Shown here: piece after piece, positions 1 through 11,702 of the stretch | Position numbering within the stretch: the first letter of the stretch is position 1 | Layout: every line of letters begins with the position of its first letter | DNA from: Terfezia claveryi | Taxonomy: Eukaryota > Ascomycota > Pezizomycetes > Pezizales > Pezizaceae | NCBI GenBank assembly: GCA_015179025.1 | Contig: WHUX01000017.1 | Coordinates: 434,001 to 498,000 of the forward strand | Length of the DNA: 64,000 bases | Reading direction: 5' to 3' | Made by a program: the position numbers and the translations under genes | The notes under the pieces: generated by a model | Database searches by the model: none | What the model was told of the DNA's origin: nothing | The model's input: only the letters and a program-made list of their open reading frames with translations

Positions 1-160
1 GGTCGAGCAACTCAAGAGTCACCCACGTATAGAACACCCAATCGATTAAAGGAGGTCAGTGGGGAGGAAACCAAGAAGCATAAGGTAGTGAAGCTGGAGA
101 GGTCAATATACAGAACGTGAGTGGGAATATTGAGAGATTGGTGTTCTTGATCCGTGGGGG

Positions 161-247
161 ATGAGAAGGGCAAGGCGCTTTGTGCCTATGAGAGCTCATT
201 TCACTTCCCATTTGGGTTTTTGCATCCGCTCTGGATCACCAGGCTGA
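161..247 (+). promoter_or_regulatory. possible upstream ORF in the veA leader
   Basis: An ATG at 161 opens a 28-codon frame that stops with TGA at 245-247, about 150 bases before the veA start. If the veA transcript begins upstream of 161, ribosomes would meet this frame first, which could lower VeA translation. The transcript start is not visible in sequence, and short ATG frames are common by chance, so this is a weak call. Confidence 0.2.
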
Positions 248-395
248 CTGTTCTTTGTAAAATAGGACGATACTGTGTGACTTAGTGGTATTACAAGTAG
301 AAGCCAGAGAATAGTCAGCCTGCATTCACTTTCTTTACATATCTGAACGGTGATATACAACTTGGTTTCTCTGCAACAATTACATACACACAAAT

Positions 396-2433
396 ATGAG
401 CGGGGCAAAGATTCACGATGTGGCCGAAACCACGGCCGTGGCTGATAGATTGTTGAGAGATGGTACCCTTTTGAGGTACCAACTGACAGTTCTACAGCAA
501 CCTATGAGAGCAAGAGCTTGTGGAATGGGAGCAAAATGTTAGAATATACTGTATATCCTATATATGATAATATGCTGACAGTTAGTTTTAGCGCATGCCG
601 ATCGTCGACCAGTAGACCCTCCGCCAGTTATAGAGCTTAAAATATTTTCTGGCACTGGAGACGAGCGATCCGATATGTAAGTTCTTCTGGATATCTATCT
701 GATGAGCAATACTGACATTTTCTAGAACATTTTCCCATAATTCCAACTTCTTTCTGTTCGCAACTTTGGAGCAAGCGCGCCCAATTGCACAAGGGCGAGG
801 GATGCCAGCACCCGCCCCTGCCCCTGTCTTGACAGGAGTCCCGGTCTCTGGCATGGCATATCTTGATCGCCCAAAGCCAGCGGGGTATTTTATATTCCCT
901 GACCTCTCAGTTCGTCATGAAGGCAAGTACAGGCTTAGGTTTTCCTTATATGAGGAAACCAAGGACCGTGACGAGATGCCCCAACCGACTCGTGAGGGAG
1001 AACCTCGCGAGTTTGCTGCCCACAGGATTGAGGTCAAATCGAAGCCATTCACAGTTTTCTCTGCAAAGAAGTTTCCAGGTCTTGCTGAGAGTACAGCACT
1101 TTCGAGGATTGTCGCCGAGCAAGGTTGTCGTGTCCGCATTCGACGAGATGTGAGGATGAGGCGGAGGAGTGATAGGCCAGGCCGCGATGATAGTGAGATT
1201 GATGAGACTGCTCAACTTAGGGCCCAACGTAGTGCTGCAACACCTGACGGATTTGATCACGAAATGCGAGGCCATGGTCATCAGCCCCAACAGCATCCTC
1301 ACGCACATCCCCAGCCATCACCTCATGGCCATCACATACAGAGGTCTGGTTCAGAGGACCGCAAGAGGAGTAATTCTGATGCCTCAGCTGCGTCTATGGC
1401 GGAAGCCCCAGCGGCCCCAAGATTCGATCTTGATAGATACGTACCCAGGCAAGAACACCATCCTTACGGTGTCACTCCTCCAGGTCATCAAAACAGCCTC
1501 CAGCATCTTTCTTTTGGTAGCAATAGCACTATTCACCACCCTGCACCGCCTCCAAACGTTCACCAACCTCAAGTTTACAATGGCCACGCCATGCAACCAC
1601 GCTATCCGCAAAACGCACCAGTTGCTCAACATCCCCAACAATCTCCACGTCTTGCACCAGCGCCTCGCCCACAGCCTATGCAGAATGGACAGTACCCTCA
1701 ACCTTACCATCGGGACAGCATGCAGGTGAGACGTACGTCTACCCCACAAGAGTACCAACCTGCACCGAACCATGCCAGGCGGGAGTCGGATCAGTACAGA
1801 CAACCCCATGCGGCACCGTACAGGCCCAACACACCATCTGTTCCATCACAAGGGACTCAATACCAGATAGACGCTTACAACAGCGCACCAGCTTACCAAC
1901 CACCACAGCCAACCCAATATCATACATCTGCGCCAGCTCAGCCAACTGTCTCAGCTCTTCCTTCTCTCAAACTTCCACCACTTGCTATTGAGCCCAAGGT
2001 TTGGGAGGGAAGGACTGTGAACACCTCAGTGACATCTGGCCCGACAGCAGTGCCCCTTCCATCGCCAAACACATACCCCCCTCCACCTTCCGCGTCTCAG
2101 CACCTCTACCAACCACAGTACACCTACCCGCCACCACCACCCCCTCCTCAGGCCTACGTCCCTGTCCAGCCAACATTACAGAAGCCAGTTGCTAGACCTG
2201 TTGACGCACTCCCGAGGGGAACTAAGCGGGAATGGAGCCGTGTATTCAATGACAGCCATGTTGCTGAGCCTCTCCACAATGGGAAGCGTCCGGATATTAT
2301 TTCCGAGACCTCTACATATGGCGAGGACCCTGCTGTAGATGAAGATGACGACTTTGATATTGGGAAGCTCAAAATGACTTACAGGCGTGCTGATGGCGAG
2401 GAGATTGTCAGAAGGCTGCCACTCGAGGAGTAA
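396..2433 (+). CDS. veA: VeA velvet-family developmental and secondary-metabolism regulator
   Basis: Exons 396-537, 592-676 and 726-2433 give 644 residues. The introns are 54 and 49 bp, and reading phase is kept across both. The velvet domain covers roughly residues 20-225. It shows the family blocks [58 protein letters not shown] and the basic run [13 protein letters not shown] near residue 210. A long Pro/Gln/His-rich disordered region follows. An acidic PEST-like stretch ([12 protein letters not shown]) and a conserved tail, [12 protein letters not shown], end the protein. The VeA type, rather than VosA, VelB or VelC, is indicated by the GMAYLDRP...GYFIFPD block and by the long C-terminal half. 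In known fungi VeA enters the nucleus, joins VelB and LaeA, and couples light to sporulation and secondary metabolism. The ATG at 396 is chosen because it gives the usual short N-terminus before the domain. Confidence 0.95.
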
Positions 2434-5400
2434 ATAAGGATGGGAACATGTTTTTGGTCTGGCACGCGTTGTTTTTTTCCTCTTGTTTCTATTTTTCGTT
2501 CTAGGGGTTTGGGTCTCTAAAAATTGGAGCATTATATTATAGTCTCTCGTTGTATGATTCTACGGGTGTGATATTATAGCCATCTTAGTCTTTTATTTTT
2601 GGTTTTTTTAAACTCGATCGACTATCTAGGTGGTTTCTCTTTGCTATTACTTTGGTTTAGGATCTCATTTACAACATACCGGTTCATTACTTACTCTTAG
2701 GTTTCCTTTGTTGGCATTCTGCTCTTGTTGGTGAAGTTTATAGGGCCTTGGGGGTTTCCTTCTTCGTTTCTATTATACCAGGCTGGTTCGGCGAATGTTC
2801 TGCTGTGCCTTGATTTTTGATTTTGGGTTGTTGAGTTTTTCTTTACGGGTTTACCATTGTACACAAGTTTCCTTGAGCTTTACTTACAGGTTTGTTTGGG
2901 GGTGTCTGTGTTTGGAGAGCGCGATGATGTTTGTAGTTGTTAGTACCGCATTTTTTTTTTTTTTTTTGAGAGTAGTGAATAGCAAAGACGGACTTTCCTA
3001 TATTACTGCCTCACTCACTCAATCCCTATGTTGTCTCACTCAATCGTCTCTGTCTCTTGCGTACTTAACGCCATAATGATTTTTTTTGAGGTTTCTTTTT
3101 TTCTTTGAGGATTTACAGCTCGAGGCCACACGGCAGTTGAGACGGTATGACCGGGATTAGGATTTGGCGTCAGGAGCTGGTAAGTTTGGATGGCTTAGGT
3201 GGAGGCTTGGAATGGGGCTTCCGGATCAGGGCGATATCCCACGATGACGACAACACCCGGGATGGGGTCCAATGGGTTGGATAGGTTGCTTAGACGTTTA
3301 GACGATCCTTATGTACGGCAAGCTTAATGTCGAAATGGGAAGGTGGGGTGGTGGGAATGAAGGGGAGGATAGTACATACAAAAATATTTCTATTTATTTA
3401 CGGTCATTCTTTTTGGTTGGATGGATGGAGGCTGGGTAGGGCGATGGGTTGGATAGCTTTTGGCTTTTTCTTTAATAGATGGTCATTCATTTGTTCTGGG
3501 CCTTTATTAATATATTTCATACGATATGAGTATATACCCATGGAGAACTAGGCGTATTCAAATAATTGAATTGAGTTTCTGGGCTTTGTGGCTCTGCTTG
3601 TAAGTTGCTGATGAAGTGGAAGTCTTGAAAGAAACCATCAATCTTTCTCATCTCGAGCTCTCAGGTTTGCTTTTGTAGGATCGTCGCGGAGACCCGGCGG
3701 TCTGGTTGGCTAGACGGGACGCCATAGGGCGCTGTTCTCGTCCATGGACTTTAGCGGTGGCTTGAGGAGGCGAGGATCTCCATATTATTTACTGAAACCG
3801 GTATTCAAGTGTGTTTTCTTTGTTTGAAACTTGACTAACCAGTTGGCCCGTGTAAATTGGTACAGGTAAGGCCGCCGTTACCAGAATACCGGGACTGCTT
3901 CACATATACTTGGTATTTACGTTATGTAACCCCCACTTCTCTTGCTGCACTTCGACGAGAACAGCATACTATACCTATACTCTATGAATGTGAAGTACTT
4001 GTACCATGCCAGTGCTTACTGCGCATGCATTGTCACACTGTCACCACTACATACTTCCTATACTTGTCGTCCAGCTGGTTGCCCACTCCAAGCCCTCGTG
4101 TTGGCTGGGCAACGGCATCGATGTGGTGTAAGTACATACTGGAAGCGAGCGATACAAAGGATAATTTTGCCTTTGAGGTGGGCCCATATATAATATAGGT
4201 TGGGTGGGCAAGAAGACGAATCGGTATACGTACTGAGGAGTTTTGTTGATCTACATTATGTAGATTGATATCCTTATACGACAACTGTTTACGTCTCGAA
4301 TTCGCGAGTTGCAGCCGCAGAATTCATCACTGGCCGTCAAACAGTGCAATCACAATCACAGCAGCCCGGTTTGTTTTATTGTCATGCTGTACTACTCTAC
4401 AGAAATTACGTCTTGACTGAGACCGGTAGGAATTAAGCTGCATAGCACATGATGCACGTTTTCAAACTTTTTAACTTGTATTCCATGGATGCATAGTAGT
4501 TGTTCCACCAGCTCGCTCGCCTTTGTAATTCTACGTGCAAATCTCTTCAGCAGATCTCTCCTCCTCTCCACCATCTCCATCCCCTTCCTCATCTCCATCT
4601 CCATCCCCATCTCCCCTTTCCCCCCGGGCCCTGACACTGGGCACGTTGTGAGGGCTCTCGACGCCCAGAGGCACTGATCTTGTGCAAACCCTTCCCACCA
4701 GCGTGACGGATCGACAAGCTCCGCTCCAGCCCCACATACCGCACATACGGGCACCAATAGCCCTGGGGTGAGTGTGTGCTTCAAGCCCAGGGCGCGCATA
4801 TCGTACATATCACTACACCATTGCAACCCATCTCCCCCTACTTATCATCCCCCAACGCACAACACACGCCCGCACGGCACAACAAACAGCAAGCATACGA
4901 AAAGATCATACAAATCTCGCGTCCGTCTGACCCCAAAGATCTTCTTAAGCACCCATCGCACTCTACCGTCACTCCTTACATCTAGCACCTCACCGTAACG
5001 TATGCGAATACCTCGAGTCGGGAGCAGTGGCTACAGAGCTTCTCGCTGGTAGATGAGTCTTAGAAGCGTGCAGACTCGGAAGCGGAGCCTGTCGACGCCT
5101 CAACGGGTAAGCGAGCAAACAAACCTTCAGCCTTCTATCCGATTTGCCTTTCGTCTCTATAAAACAAAAGAAAAAAAAAAAAAAAAGGACATACATGTGT
5201 AAACAAGCAACTTCCCCACTTCTGCACGCATTTTCTGTGAAGCTTCACCCCTTCCTCCCCCCCATACCCCCCCCAACACACACAAAAAACAGTGGGGTGG
5301 TATATTTTGAAGGGCATCGCACTGGTGATTTCTGAAAGAGCTTCACTAACTATATAGTCACTGACTGACTGTTAATAACAGCTCCTAAGAAAAACCCTAC

Positions 5401-5597
5401 GCAGATCTCTAGACCTTGCTCAACTTAGATCGTTTTCGGTTACATCGCCCACCCGACGTGTTCCGGCGGTGGTCCGAGCTGACTACCCGTCGGTGCGTTT
5501 GTTTGACATTGGAGGACGTGGTACTGTAAGGAGTGGAAGCGAAATCGGTGTAAACTTCGTAGGGGCGGAGAGAATCGAAATAGAGTCATCAACTCCT
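2434..5597. other. intergenic region between veA and the next plus-strand gene
   Basis: No convincing coding region is seen. The stretch holds T-rich sequence downstream of veA, including a T-tract near 2950. A pyrimidine-rich imperfect TCTCCA-type repeat lies at about 4553-4630, a short A-tract near 5170-5187 and a C-rich run near 5255-5275. The last few hundred bases presumably include the promoter and leader of the gene at 5598. Open frames here are short and have no recognisable motif. Confidence 0.6.
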
Positions 5598-7859
5598 ATG
5601 ACTATCAACATGGCTACAACTGCAGCAGAAACCATCAACATGTCTATCACCATGGGCCTGGATGCTGACCCTGATGATACCATATCCATGGAACCCGCTG
5701 TGGCACCCGCTGTGGCACCCGCTGTTACAGGGGGTAGAAACTCACAGGAACCCTTGAGGAAAAGGCAGAGGAAGGCTACAGCAAGCCCTGAGAGCCTGGT
5801 TGTAGGTGATTGTAACGATAACGAACTTCTAAGCACGCGTACGCCTCGGCCTGCTGTGTCGAGGTCCCAGTCGCCGGCCATGACTCGCAGCGTTACTAGA
5901 GGGAAGTCGGCTACCCCGAGAAGGTCACCTCGAGGGAAGACACCAGTCGTCAAGTCGGACTCCTCTGTTACCAATGGGGATGGTATCAGTTTTTCTCCAC
6001 GCACTTCATCGAAAGATGTATCACCAACATTCAACGGTCCGAAAATGGATGGTGCAACAATGGAGCTTCCTCAACCGACAAAGCCTCATGAAACTACGAT
6101 TCAGGTTGAAGGGATCCCCTATGAAGAGGGTGAGGACGAGGAGGATTACAAGGACTTTATGCCTGAGAACCCACAATCAGGCTCACCAGCAATGCGAAAT
6201 GGGAATGGGACTGTTTCTTCACGTCGCTCAGCTCGATCAGCGAAACAGGCTGAGGCTATCAATAAGGTGAAGTCCGGACGTATTTCCAAATTTAAAGAGG
6301 GCAGCATGAATGACCGCGTCAGCACACGCCCACCAGCAGAGCTAATCGGGTATGCATATGCAAACCGCAAAGCTGGATCTCAGCCAGGCTCTGAAGCAGG
6401 TGCAAGCCAGTCTACGAGTGGAGTCACCACCACAACCTCGAAGAGTACCAAATCGAGTAAACCGACTTTCCCAGCAAGAAGGTATACTGGTGATGAAGTG
6501 TTTACGTTTGGCGGATTTATTAGCTCTGTCTTCCAGTTCCGCGGAATCGAGTATTGTAAGGAGAATTGGTGGGGACCGAGAAAGCAGAAACTTTTGGACA
6601 AGGTGAATTTTGAGGTGGAAAGGTTAAAGCAGCAGAGGGAGCTAGACGAGATCAAGGCGAAAGCGGAGGCTGTGTATAGGCAGAGGAAGCAGAGGGAGTG
6701 GAATGAAATGGAGACAAAGAAGCAGATGGCGACGGAGGAGCTGAGGAGGAGGAAACAGAAGGAGATGGAGAGGAAAGAGAGACTGAAACTAATAGTCCAG
6801 AAGCGGGCAAATGGACAGGGGACAGCTGGGTTCAAGAGGAAGTATGGGGAGATGGCAGAGAGTTTTGGTGAAGATGGGGAGGATAGAGTGTGGGATGCAG
6901 TTGAGCGGGCTGCGGAGAGGCAGCTGGAAGAGGAGGCTGAGGCGACGGATGTTGACGGCGATGTGGAGAGGTATGATGGATCTGAGTTGCCACTGGAGGT
7001 TGGTGAGGAGGATATAGCCCTTACCGATGAAGAGAGTGAAATTGATCAAGTGGAGCTGGAGATCATTCAGCAGCTGGCTCGGCAAATAACAGGGAAGGAT
7101 ATTGTCGCTCAACAAGTTCCAAGTCGCCCACCAAGCGTTGCTGCGTCCCTGCAAGCGTCACCCAGGAGAAGAAGACACCATGCCGAGGAATCGATGGATC
7201 AGATGATTTTCTCGCAGGAGTGTGAGGTACCGCAGTTTGATCGTTACTCTGCGACAGGGGAACATAGCGATGAGGAATCTGACCATGCTGGATGTAGGCC
7301 ATTTATGATGAAGGGGGCTATCAATGACAAAGGGAAGGCACCTACTAGAGAACCCTCAGAGAGCGGCGCAAGCAGCAACGGCAACAGCAATAGGAATGGA
7401 AGCAGTAGTAAGGGGAAGTCTTTACAGGCGGCACTGAAGAACCGCGCGTCGAAGGTGTTTGGGGGTGTGGTCAAGGTGGGGCAGGGTAATGCTAACGGGA
7501 GTGCAAAGAGCGGGTCGTCAGTGTCCGGCGAGGCGGAAGTGCCGGATAGGAAGTTTACGAAAAAAGAGCTGCAGAAGCAAGAGAGGTTGAAGAAAAAGGT
7601 GGTGGATTTGGAGTCGAGGTTGTTGGATACGTGGAGGGAGTTGGAGGCGGTGGGAGGGACGAAGGGACTGAAGGTTAACCCGCCGCAGCCAATCCAGCCA
7701 GTCGCAAGCTCATCGTCAAGGACAAGTGTGAACGGGAGTGTAAATGGGGAGCACATTGGGGTTGGGACGGATGCGGGGGTTATTAATGGCAATGGAAATG
7801 GGAATGGGTATATGGTGATGGGGCCGCCGCCTGTGCCGGTGGGCAAGAGGACTCCCTAG
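5598..7859 (+). CDS. conserved fungal coiled-coil protein of unknown function
   Basis: This is a single open frame of 753 residues. The frame stays open upstream to 5469, but the first ATG is at 5598; the next ATG, at 5610, has a better context (CAACATGGC) and could be the true start. I do not recognise a named family. Visible parts are a Ser/Thr-rich basic N-terminal region with serine-proline sites, then a motif GRISKFKEGSMNDR near residues 227-240. A globular-looking stretch, FTFGGFISSVFQFRGIEYC followed by KENWWGPRK, lies near 302-332. A strongly charged helix rich in Lys, Glu, Arg and Gln runs over about 335-410, acidic patches follow, and a second helix (KKELQKQERLKKKVVDLESR) sits near 653-672. 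I recall the KFKEGSMNDR-type motif from other ascomycete hypothetical proteins, which suggests conserved function. The charged helices suggest a nuclear or scaffold role, but this is inference. A VAPAVAPAVAPAV mini-repeat sits near the N-terminus. Confidence 0.8.
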   Translation: MTINMATTAAETINMSITMGLDADPDDTISMEPAVAPAVAPAVTGGRNSQEPLRKRQRKATASPESLVVGDCNDNELLSTRTPRPAVSRSQSPAMTRSVTRGKSATPRRSPRGKTPVVKSDSSVTNGDGISFSPRTSSKDVSPTFNGPKMDGATMELPQPTKPHETTIQVEGIPYEEGEDEEDYKDFMPENPQSGSPAMRNGNGTVSSRRSARSAKQAEAINKVKSGRISKFKEGSMNDRVSTRPPAELIGYAYANRKAGSQPGSEAGASQSTSGVTTTTSKSTKSSKPTFPARRYTGDEVFTFGGFISSVFQFRGIEYCKENWWGPRKQKLLDKVNFEVERLKQQRELDEIKAKAEAVYRQRKQREWNEMETKKQMATEELRRRKQKEMERKERLKLIVQKRANGQGTAGFKRKYGEMAESFGEDGEDRVWDAVERAAERQLEEEAEATDVDGDVERYDGSELPLEVGEEDIALTDEESEIDQVELEIIQQLARQITGKDIVAQQVPSRPPSVAASLQASPRRRRHHAEESMDQMIFSQECEVPQFDRYSATGEHSDEESDHAGCRPFMMKGAINDKGKAPTREPSESGASSNGNSNRNGSSSKGKSLQAALKNRASKVFGGVVKVGQGNANGSAKSGSSVSGEAEVPDRKFTKKELQKQERLKKKVVDLESRLLDTWRELEAVGGTKGLKVNPPQPIQPVASSSSRTSVNGSVNGEHIGVGTDAGVINGNGNGNGYMVMGPPPVPVGKRTP

Positions 7860-9056
7860 GATATGGTACCCTGGGGGTAATGGTACGGGGTGGTTACCGT
7901 GGCGGAAACGTGTGGAAAAATCTTATCGAGTATCTTGATACTACGTTTTTTCTTTTATAACGATTTTCCTTGGCTCTTGTGGTTTGCTTTTTATTTACCG
8001 CTTTTCTTTTTCTTGTTCTAAGGATCGATCCAGAGGTATTGTAATGAAGCCGTTGTTGGATGTTTGTTTCGCTTTACTCTTTTATATTCCTTACTACAGT
8101 CTTTCTATCTTGCGCTTCCACTTCTATTTTCTTCTCCGCCTTTCTTATCCCCTTTGTCTACGCATGCTTCTCTCTATCCTTATCGGTAGTCGCTGGAGGC
8201 GAGTGTGAGGTTGGGTTTAGGGTTGCTATACGTTGGGAGGGGGGGGATTTGCAATTTGCCGGGCTGCGTTTTCTGTTCTGAGTTGTTTCGTCGGTCGCTT
8301 TTGGGGTATTGTTTTTCACATATTATATTTGGATCAGAGTAGCATTGGGGCGAGTGAGATGAGTTTTTTTTTATTTTTACGTAGGTGTTGGGTAGGCTGG
8401 TCGCGGGATATTGAGAATTAGGTAGCAAATACCAAACTCCACTTGTAGGAGAATTTTCTTCGGGGACTCCGGATGGGCGAATATTACTGCCGGCCTCCAG
8501 CGTGGGATATATACCATACAATATCTCACTATTGGGAATCCATGTACGAGCTTGGATGCCTGGGTTATTTGGCTTTCTTATTTTCAAGCGCTTCAATTGT
8601 GGGCGGACTCTAAATGTGGTCCCCGGTCCTCTTTAATTGATGTTGCTTTTTTATAGCTGAAAGTGTATATTTCTATTTCATTTCTATTGCTATATGAATT
8701 TTGCTTTGTTCTTTGGCTTTGATGGCGAGCTGTAGCTGTCCCTTAGCCCGATCTTTTGTGTGATAATAATGAGTATGATTATAATTATAATGGCTAACGA
8801 AAAGTCCATTTATGCGAGATTTGCTCTGTAGAACTTTACGTTACCCTGAACCTTTTCTCCCTACTGCCCAAAACGGTAATAACAGGTTCCGACTTCAATG
8901 CTCGGAAGCTAGACGCATAAATAGAATAAGCATATCTCACGTAAACACAAGCCACTTTCCAGTGCGTATCCTCCTACCTTTTCACCCACAACTAATCCTT
9001 CTCCCCTTTTCTTTTCCTTGTCGGAACATAATACACTCCAGAGTACAGCCACGAAG
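7860..9056. other. intergenic region, T-rich 3' flank then leader of the next gene
   Basis: T-rich sequence follows the stop codon to about 8360 and probably contains the 3' UTR and polyadenylation site. The last 150 bases before 9057 are pyrimidine-rich (CTTTTC, CTCCCC runs), as is common in fungal promoters and leaders. I see no gene or repeat of note. Confidence 0.5.
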
Positions 9057-10753
9057 ATGCTACCACTAATCAAACCCATCCTCCCACGAGGTGTACTCCT
9101 CCGCTCCCAGCTCCAGCGTCCCCACCACCCCGTTCTCACCTTGGCTACATTCAAAACCAGCCCAAGGCCTTCCCAAATCCTAGTCCGCAGCATTCATGAC
9201 TGGACAAATATCGATGATATCTATACAAAATATGAAACTGGTCGCTACAACGTCAAGGTATGTCTTGAAAAAAAAATCATATAATGAAAATGCCTGCAAG
9301 CTGACTTTCTCAGTAGGAAGGACGCATGGAGTTAATCACGAGAACCAATGTATATAACTGTCCGAACCAATAGATTATTTCTAAAAGCGTTAGATGTGGG
9401 ATTCACTGACAAGACATAGGAGCATATTGATCCCGCACCGGAGGATACAAAACGAGATCCCGCACCGGAGGATACAAAACCAGATGTCACAACTGATATT
9501 CCAGAACTCGTCACTAAATGGAACCATGACCCATTGGCTTTCAGTGTAATCAATGCAAAGTTGGCTGCAATTCAGACGAAAACAAGTGAAGACACACAAT
9601 CAATTAAGACAGCGGTGGGGAATTTGTCCTCAAACATTTCTGCCAAGCTTGATGAATTCAAGAGCGGAGTAGCAACGCTGGGACAGGAACCCTCGCTGGC
9701 CAAGTTTCTGGAAGAATTCAAGAGTGATGACATACAAATGACCAAAGAACTCAAGGGTATGGCAGACAAAATCGGGGTAATTTGCAATGTGATAAACGGA
9801 TTCTCAATCAGAATAGACTCCATCGACTCGAGAATAGACAACGTGAAGATGGCGGTGTACAATATTGCAGGAGATATCGGGGGCACCGAGATAAAGGTGG
9901 ACCCTCAAGCGAATGAAGACAATGCAGCAATGCAAAGGGCCTTTACCGCAACCACAGCAACGGCAATGGAGTGGACAAAGGTCTTAATTTGCAGTATCGA
10001 GGAGGTGATAATTTCTATGGGAAAAATAGAGAGCATGGCCTTCATGCACTCTAAACCGGCGCCGGTCACAAAGGACATTGAAAATGCCACCCAGCAGTTG
10101 GTAGACTCAATCCGTATTGTGGAGGCTAAACTAGGAGAAGTAAGAGCGGTGGAAGTGGCTATGGATAATTCTTTCAGTCGTCTCGAAGATTCTACGAAGC
10201 TGGGGATCAAGAGCCTAGAGGAGAAGGTTGATGAGTCAACCAAGAAAGTCGAGAAGTTGGAGGAGTGTGTGCAACAAAATATGGGGAATTTGGCAATATT
10301 TATTGCAGATTATAATGGCGGACAGAGGAATATCCAAAGTTCCATTGGGCAAATGGAGAGTCAGATCAATGCGAGGCTTTGTAGAATTGAGGAGGCTTCT
10401 TTAAAGAGAGTTCTCACGGAGTCGACGAAAGAGCAAGCCACGAAGAGCTCGGAGAGGAAGTGGGACTTGTTTAACGTCTTGAGCACGCCTGGATTGGTGT
10501 TAATTGTAAGAAATCTGTTTCCTGGATGTTGGTTTACAATTGCTTGTATTGGCTAACCTGTTTTTTTGTGTTCCAGCTTATGCTTCTTACCGCCACCTTA
10601 ATACTCTTCGAAGAGATAGCTGATGCAAAGCGACTGAAAAGGGTGAAGGAGGATAAGGCGCTTGCTACTACTGCGGTTAAGGCTACTGAGGAAATGGGAG
10701 GGGGAAATGGGGGGGAGCAGAAGAATAAGCGGGCTTGGGGTTTGTGGCAGTAA
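9057..10753 (+). CDS. predicted mitochondrial coiled-coil protein with C-terminal membrane segment
   Basis: My model has exons 9057-9257, 9317-9349, 9420-10505 and 10577-10753, giving 498 residues, with every junction in phase 0. The N-terminus (MLPLIKPILPRGVLLRSQLQ, then an Arg/Ser/Lys-rich stretch without acidic residues up to about 45) looks like a mitochondrial presequence. The middle is a long amphipathic coiled-coil region, about residues 115-440, of the type seen in filament or tether proteins. One hydrophobic segment (about 446-465, TPGLVLILMLLTATLILFEE) crosses the last intron and is followed by a short basic tail. This suggests an inner- or outer-membrane anchor with the coiled coil on one side. 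I do not recognise the family. Intron 2 could instead be fused with intron 1 (9258-9419), which removes an 11-residue microexon without breaking the frame. Confidence 0.72.
9429..9480 (+). repeat. 27-bp tandem duplication inside the coding exon
   Basis: Two copies, each with 25 identical bases, lie 27 bases apart and encode DPAPEDTKR followed by DPAPEDTKP. The two copies are identical over the 25 bases, which suggests a recent duplication. It keeps the reading frame and lies just after the third exon begins. Confidence 0.9.
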
Positions 10754-11425
10754 GAAGGTAATTAAGTCGCAATGGAGGGAGATGGCTAAGGTGTAGGTTT
10801 TATGTTAGAGTGATGTTAGTGTGCGGTTATGGCTTTGTGGGAGTGAGATTTACGAGATGTTGAAGGAGCGCCTGCCGACGCTGTGTATATATGTTTACCG
10901 TAAAAATCAAGGAAAAGAACTTTTTTGTTTGCGCTGCGTACTACGCTCCGTTCATTGACAATCAAATAGGAAGCGGTTTCCCTGGATAGGTATTCAATCT
11001 TATTATACAGTCTAATATGCAAGAAGCTGGCACGTAGTTATTACACAGCTTAGAAGAGTTTATACTTTACTAGTACGGAAAAGTTTACCCTGAAATCACT
11101 GCCAAGCAGATTCACAGAAAATTGGGATTCTGGCTAATATTTACCCAACTATAAAAAAATATTAAAGATTTTTAGAAGATTTGAATAAAGTTATCTATAA
11201 ATTAAAAAGTTTTTCATTTTTTATTTGAAAAGTAAATCCTTATACAATGTATGTATGGAGTACATAGTATAGGTTTTTTTTTTTTTTTTTTTTTAATTAA
11301 ACTGTTTATGAATGGTACATAGATAGATACTGTAGGGAAGATAGAGTTGGATTAGGTATTGGCTGAAAGGAGAGAAAGAAAGGGGGAGGGGGGGTGCTAT
11401 GGATGTTCCAGATTGTTGTAAACTG

Positions 11426-11475
11426 TAGTATTATTGCCTCCCTAGGAGCGGTCGGGTTCGAGACTAGTATTATTG
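11426..11475. repeat. 28-bp segment bracketed by an 11-bp perfect direct repeat
   Basis: TAGTATTATTG occurs at 11426-11436 and again at 11465-11475, enclosing 28 GC-rich bases in an AT-rich setting. The enclosed segment contains GGTCGGGTTCGAGAC, which resembles the B box of a tRNA promoter (consensus GGTTCGANTCC). It could be a target duplication around a truncated tRNA-derived insert. It is not a complete tRNA, because there is no A box or acceptor stem. Confidence 0.6.
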
Positions 11476-11677
11476 TAGCCTATAATAATAGGATAAGAAC
11501 TTCAGCTAGGCCAAGTTAATTAGCTGATAAGATAAGGTTTCAACACTTTTTTTTTTTTTTTTTTTCTTCTATTGGCGGTGGTTCTATTCGCGAGTTCAGT
11601 ATACTACAAACTCTGCATGTTCTCAGAGCAAAGGCTATATAGTACATTTCCGTCACTTCCCGGTGAATCTGATAGTG

Positions 11678-11702
11678 ATATGTATATACAGTATATACAT
11701 AT
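11678..11702. repeat. 25-bp perfect palindrome
   Basis: Arms ATATGTATATAC and GTATATACATAT flank a single A. It can extrude as a near-loopless AT-rich cruciform. No neighbouring coding sequence explains it. Confidence 0.75.

Noticed and set aside
3695..3715. Another TAGTCTGG-family insert (GGTCTGGTTGGCTAGAC)
   Set aside because: The match is partial and no flanking direct repeat is present.
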